Shown here piece by piece: positions 59,301 through 64,000 of a DNA stretch of 64,000 nucleotides (position 1 is its first letter; every line of letters begins with the position of its first letter). A model generated the notes under the pieces. That model was not told the origin of the DNA. It was given only the letters and a program-made list of their open reading frames with translations, and searched no databases. A program made the translations under genes and the position numbers. The DNA is from Umbelopsis isabellina (lineage: Eukaryota; Mucoromycota; Umbelopsidomycetes; Umbelopsidales; Umbelopsidaceae), in the NCBI GenBank assembly GCA_016758905.1, contig JAEPQZ010000002.1, forward strand, positions 1,240,001 to 1,304,000, written 5' to 3'.

Positions 59301-62300
59301 TGGAATGCGATACCTTGGGGATGGATACGTTCGGACACCATTTGGCATCATTAAAGGAGAGAAAATTACACCTGAACAAGCTGAAATCGTTGGCAAAGCT
59401 CTGATTGTGCCTCTATCATACTCACTCAAATATCCTCATACTATGGAAAATATATGGCATGCGAGAACCAATGGATATTGGGGAGCTACTAGCTTGGAGG
59501 CTGTAGCACATTACAACATTGGAATAGTATCATTGGTAGCTTTACTAGTTGCCTGGGCCAAATTAGCATATTTAAATATTAAAAAGAGGATTCATCAAAC
59601 AAGACACGGCAATTTTTAGCTGGGGTGTGACTCCACCATTGGTCCACAATATCTTTCATGAAGGAAGTCTTCCTTTCAAGGATGGCAGCCGCGTTCCTGC
59701 CATCAACCATGAATCATTGGAAGACCTGGGGTTTGTGATAGAAATGCTACATTACTACTTGAAAGGTATCGCTAGTGGACAAGCAGTCCCTCCCCCCCGG
59801 AGGGTGTCTTGAGAGCAATCGCTATCAATACTATGGACGGAAAATTAGGCTGGGCATGTCGGCGTGTACTAATGAAGTGCTACACATTACAGCTTCCTAC
59901 TATTGATGATGTACTGGCAGACCTACATGAAGAAGTTTCACAAGGATTTTGTTTTAACCACTGTCAGAGCTACGCACCTACCCCGGATAAATGCTGGGGG
60001 TAGGAGATATAGTCGTTCACGGATATGCCCACAGGAGCGAACTTGAAGGCAGAGTAGTTTGCGGAACAGTCATAGATAATGGTTTTGGACAGTTTGTGAC
60101 CAAGCTGTCATTTTCCTCTGCTTTTCCAAAACTTCTACTCAAAGATAGAGGAGTCAAAAAATTTGAGAAAGAAATTAGAATATTCGCAATGTATAAGGCA
60201 TTGACTATGCTCGATGATGATATGTTCAGAGCGTATAGGCCACAAGAAAATCATGTGTTAACCGAGGAGATCATCAGGCAAGTGGCTATATATTTATTCA
60301 CCATCAACGCTGTGGATCGTCTTAGGCATCTGCTTTCCAGATATGGCCAATTTTTCAAAGATCACCTGGATTTACTTAAAGGTGAGGATATTCTTACAAA
60401 CTTGGGAATGCCTATTTCCCAGTATCTGGATATTCCTCTATTCCTCACAAAATTGTGTAATGCGATTTACTGGTGTCGACCAACTACTGCGTTGAAAATT
60501 GGTTCAAAAATTTGCAACGTCGCTGATGACTTCGAAGAAAGCAGGCGACATATTGTAGAGTTGTACCGGGAAGCGGTTTCTGACGTAGCTGATGATGCTG
60601 GTAGCGGCTCAAAATGTTGTAGAGAGTATGATTATTGCGCTTGCAGCACACTTCCTACAGAGTATGTTACTGTGGACTTCTACAAGATGTATTGGAGGCT
60701 TCCTTGTGTGATTATCGCGGAAAATGAGGACGAAGCATATAAGGACTTGAAGCGGGACCCAAAATTTAAGGTAACTAAGCTTGGTGTGCGAGGTCTCCCC
60801 AATGCTCTGCATGATGCCTGGGCTGGGCAACACGCTCTGATAGCAGGTGAATCTTATCTCCTGAGCAGATATCGTTCCAATTTAAAAAGAACACAACGGG
60901 ACTTGGATGATATATTAAAGGAAGCTCTATCAACTTTTGACAATTACAAGCAATCACAAAAACTGTCCAGAAATACGAATGAAAGCCCGACAGGTGATAT
61001 CGGTGGTGCTGTGATTAGTTCAGCGTTAATATGACTACAAAAGGAGTTTCAGGTCTTGGTAATGGTACGGACCTCACTACTCATAAGTCTGTCACCGCAA
61101 TAGCAAGTATTTCTGAGCATACCACCATCACCGCCATCACCGCCAATAGCACAAAAAGTAGAAGCGACTCAGCTGACAGCAGCACAGCTAGTCCTCTCAT
61201 CAAATCTCGAATAACACCTAATGATGGTGAGATATTCACGGCTAGCACAGCTACTTTACCAGACCCTTACACCGGAGGTACATCGGAGAATACCGAATCG
61301 AGTGATCCAGCTAGCGATTGCTACTCATGGCCCTGTTGCAAGTCAGACTCCTTCTTTGACATTCTGACATCTACTAGCGGCATAATCGACCAAGATCAAA
61401 TTGAATAATATGATCTAGAAGTCTATCCCTCTCACGAATCAAAAATTGAATGCATTTACAAATCAAGTCAATTATACCGAAGTAGAGAAAGAAGTAGGAA
61501 TAAAAGCTTGAATATCTTTGTGTACGCCTGTCCACCTGAAGCATTTTGATCATTAGCAATCACTAACTGCCCTTTCATTTTGTTGGCCCTTGACATTGGG
61601 CTCTCCTACAGCATAAATTTCTCCGATGCTACTTGAAAATTTGGCTTCTTTGTCAACTGCTTCAGCATAACATTAAAACTTCATATATTATTCTTGCGTT
61701 CTCTCATTGCTCTTTTATTCTATAAAAAAAAGGTAAATACCAACGATTGCCTTTTTTAACTCAAAATTGAAATGAGATTGCTTTTTGGAACAATGCAATT
61801 CGCAGAATTGAACAGTGTTGGCCCTTTACGAACAATGCCAAAGGCTGAAGTACTTCGAAAAGAGACAAATTAATAGGAGCCTTAGAATACTTTACGAATT
61901 TTCTAAATACTTACAGACTTACGTTATACTATATAAAATTTGGCTATAAACAGAAGTGCTTTTTCTTGTATGCTAATCTGTATTAGAAAACTGCTCGTGA
62001 CATAGTATAAGTTTTATCAATGGTCGGTTGCGTTGAACACAAAACTTGCTTCGAGAGGCGGTTTAAATGATTAAAATAACTGTCGTTAAATTGTGACGTT
62101 AAATTCTTTTCGGCGACTGTGACTGGTCTTGGTGGCCGTCGTCTTTAGAGGCATCTAGCCAACAAAATTTTGCTTCCTCCTCTTTTACACTACTTTCAAT
62201 CATGAGGTAATACATCCATCCATCCATCCAATCCTACAAATAATGTCTTCAACAGAAACATCCTCTGATCGTGAGCTATTGAGGTGTGCTTTGCGTATCC

Positions 62301-64000
62301 TCAATGGCGATGACCCATTTATGGAACTTTCTCGTTTGACAATGTTAATGGATCGAAATTAAAATTCAGGTTCTAAATGCCATTCTGTTCTTCTCCAATA
62401 GTCAATCGAAAGTTAGCGTTAGCGCCGTCCGGGATACTGTAAAGGCTCTTCGTACTGGCAGCGAAGAAAAGCCCCGTAACTTCGTCGAGACCGTCGAACT
62501 CCAGATTGGTCTTAAGAACTACGATCCCCAACGTGACAAGCGTTTCTCTGGTACTATCAAGCTTCCCAACATCCCCCGTCCCAACATGTCCGTCTGTGTT
62601 CTCGGTGATGCTTTCCACTGCGATCAAGCTAAGGCTGCTGGTATGGAGTTCCAATCTGTTGAGGATTTGAAGAAGCTCAACAAGAACAAGAAGCTCATCA
62701 AGAAGCTCGCCAAGAAATACGATGCTTTCCTTGCCTCCGAGGCTTTGATTAAGCAAATCCCCAGATTGTTGGGTCCTGGTTTGCACAAGGGTACGTTGCA
62801 TATTCTTTGCGAGATTATTTGTTCTCACCAAAACTTTTGCTGCAAAAATTTGAAAGCAGCAGTCTCGATGATAGCAAGGCTAACTTATAACTTTGATGCT
62901 TTTAGCTGGTAAATTCCCCACTCCCATCAGTCACGCTGATGAGATTACTGCCAAGGCTGATGAGCTCCGCAGCATGGTCAAGTTCCAACTTAAGAAGGTT
63001 TTGTGTCTTGGCTGTGCTATCGGCAACATCAAGATGACTGACGAGCAATTGGTTGGTAACATTATGTTGGCCATCAACTTCCTTGTCTCTCTTCTTAAGA
63101 AGAACTGGCAAAACGTCAAGTCTTTGTACCTCAAGACTTCCATGGGCAAACCCGAGCGTTTGTACTAGTGGCCTATTTTGACTATTTCTGATGTAAAATT
63201 TGTTGTTTCGTGTAAACATACCATCATCCTGACGGCGTACCAAGATCTTGGACCTGGGTGCCAGATTCATTGGGAGCTCGGAGCAATTGACTCTTCAGAA
63301 TAAAGAAAGTTACAAAGCATTCACAGCTAGGCACAATTGTTTAAAGTGATTGATTTTTAAGGAAGATTCACTCAATATAGTCAAAGTTATAATTGAGAAA
63401 GACTCAAGTGAAATCATAGGTTGAAAACGAAAAGTGAGAAAGCCATCGCTTGCATTCAGGAACGTCAGAATACAGGAGGAGCATGTATTCTTGGCTATAT
63501 CAATTAAGTGCAATATTTCTTAAATCCGCTTTGCTTTCGAACTACTTGTGATCGGAAACATCCTTTTGCCATCAACTTCCTTGTCTCTCCTTACGAAGAG
63601 TATTGTTCACAACGAACTTCATGTTGAACGTATTTTTGAAAAATACTCTGCAGAGATATGGTCAAAGCGTCTAAAGCTTTGTTTTTTGAGCAAGCGAATG
63701 TAATATAATACTTTCATATGTGATACCTTGCTAGTTCTGAAATTCATCCATTTTGTAATAACAGGCACACTCCTTTTTTCAGGAACATCAAAATCGAAGA
63801 GCAAGATGATAATTTCAAGCAGCTATATTAGCCTCGAAATCTGCAGACAATCATAGTCAACATCAAAGTCCTTGAGATATACTCCGTATCATTTTCGAAC
63901 CTCGATCAGCTTGATCTGGGTCAATGGTGCTATAGAATAATCAATTTATCATTAACAGATGTCTAAATCGAAAAATTTATCGACATTTGGGTCTTTTAAC

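Overview
The window looks like chromosomal DNA of an early-diverging filamentous fungus, most likely Mucoromycota (Mucorales-like). The evidence is short GT-AG introns in most genes (about 50-140 bp), gene spacing of only a few hundred bases, pyrimidine-rich leaders, and a gene set that mixes fungal proteins (IRE1, SWC4, SGT1, VPS27, YIF1) with genes rarely or not kept in Dikarya as far as I recall (a Cables-type cyclin, an RNASEK-like protein). About thirty genes are supported by homology read by eye and by consistent splice phase. No prokaryotic operons, CRISPR, tRNA or rRNA genes were seen.

Layout. 1-13.5 kb: Sec39/NBAS (-, runs off the left edge), SWC4/DMAP1 (+), a coiled-coil protein (+), a mitochondrial YebC/TACO1 factor (+), the unfolded-protein sensor IRE1 (-), a Pho80/PCL-like cyclin (+) and a REEP/Yop1 ER-shaping protein (+). 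14-25.8 kb: a kelch-BTB protein (-), a kelch-repeat protein (+), CKS1 with a long N-terminal extension (+), an unknown coiled-coil protein (+), a gene-poor gap, and a type II membrane protein with a possible double-psi barrel (+). 26-40.6 kb: SGT1 (-), YIF1 (+), a GH36 alpha-galactosidase (+), a DHA1-type MFS transporter (-), an alpha-arrestin (-), Ku70 (-) and a small PY-motif membrane protein (-). 41-54.5 kb: a secreted GPI-type protein (-), a second MFS transporter (+), ESCRT-0 VPS27 (+), a Mid2-like wall sensor (-), ARPC2 (-), a lysophosphatidate acyltransferase (+), an RNASEK-like protein (-) and a Cables-type cyclin (+). 55-64 kb: a large N-glycosylated membrane protein of unknown family (-), a possible 54-aa gene (+), a decayed LINE reverse-transcriptase fragment (-), a broken intronless virus-like element with overlapping reading frames (+), and ribosomal protein uL1/RPL10A (+).

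Functionally this is ordinary housekeeping territory: secretory pathway and ER (Sec39, IRE1, REEP, YIF1, VPS27, acyltransferase), cell cycle (three cyclin/CDK-related genes: a PCL-like cyclin, CKS1, Cables), polarity and surface (two kelch proteins, ARPC2, wall sensor, GPI protein, arrestin), DNA repair (Ku70) and chromatin (SWC4). The least ordinary part is 57.9-61.4 kb, where a LINE relic lies next to what may be a fossil of an RNA virus capsid region. Other unusual features are two GC-AG introns supported by protein homology, three very short coding exons (5, 9 and 19 nt), and three stop-free introns whose length is a multiple of three.
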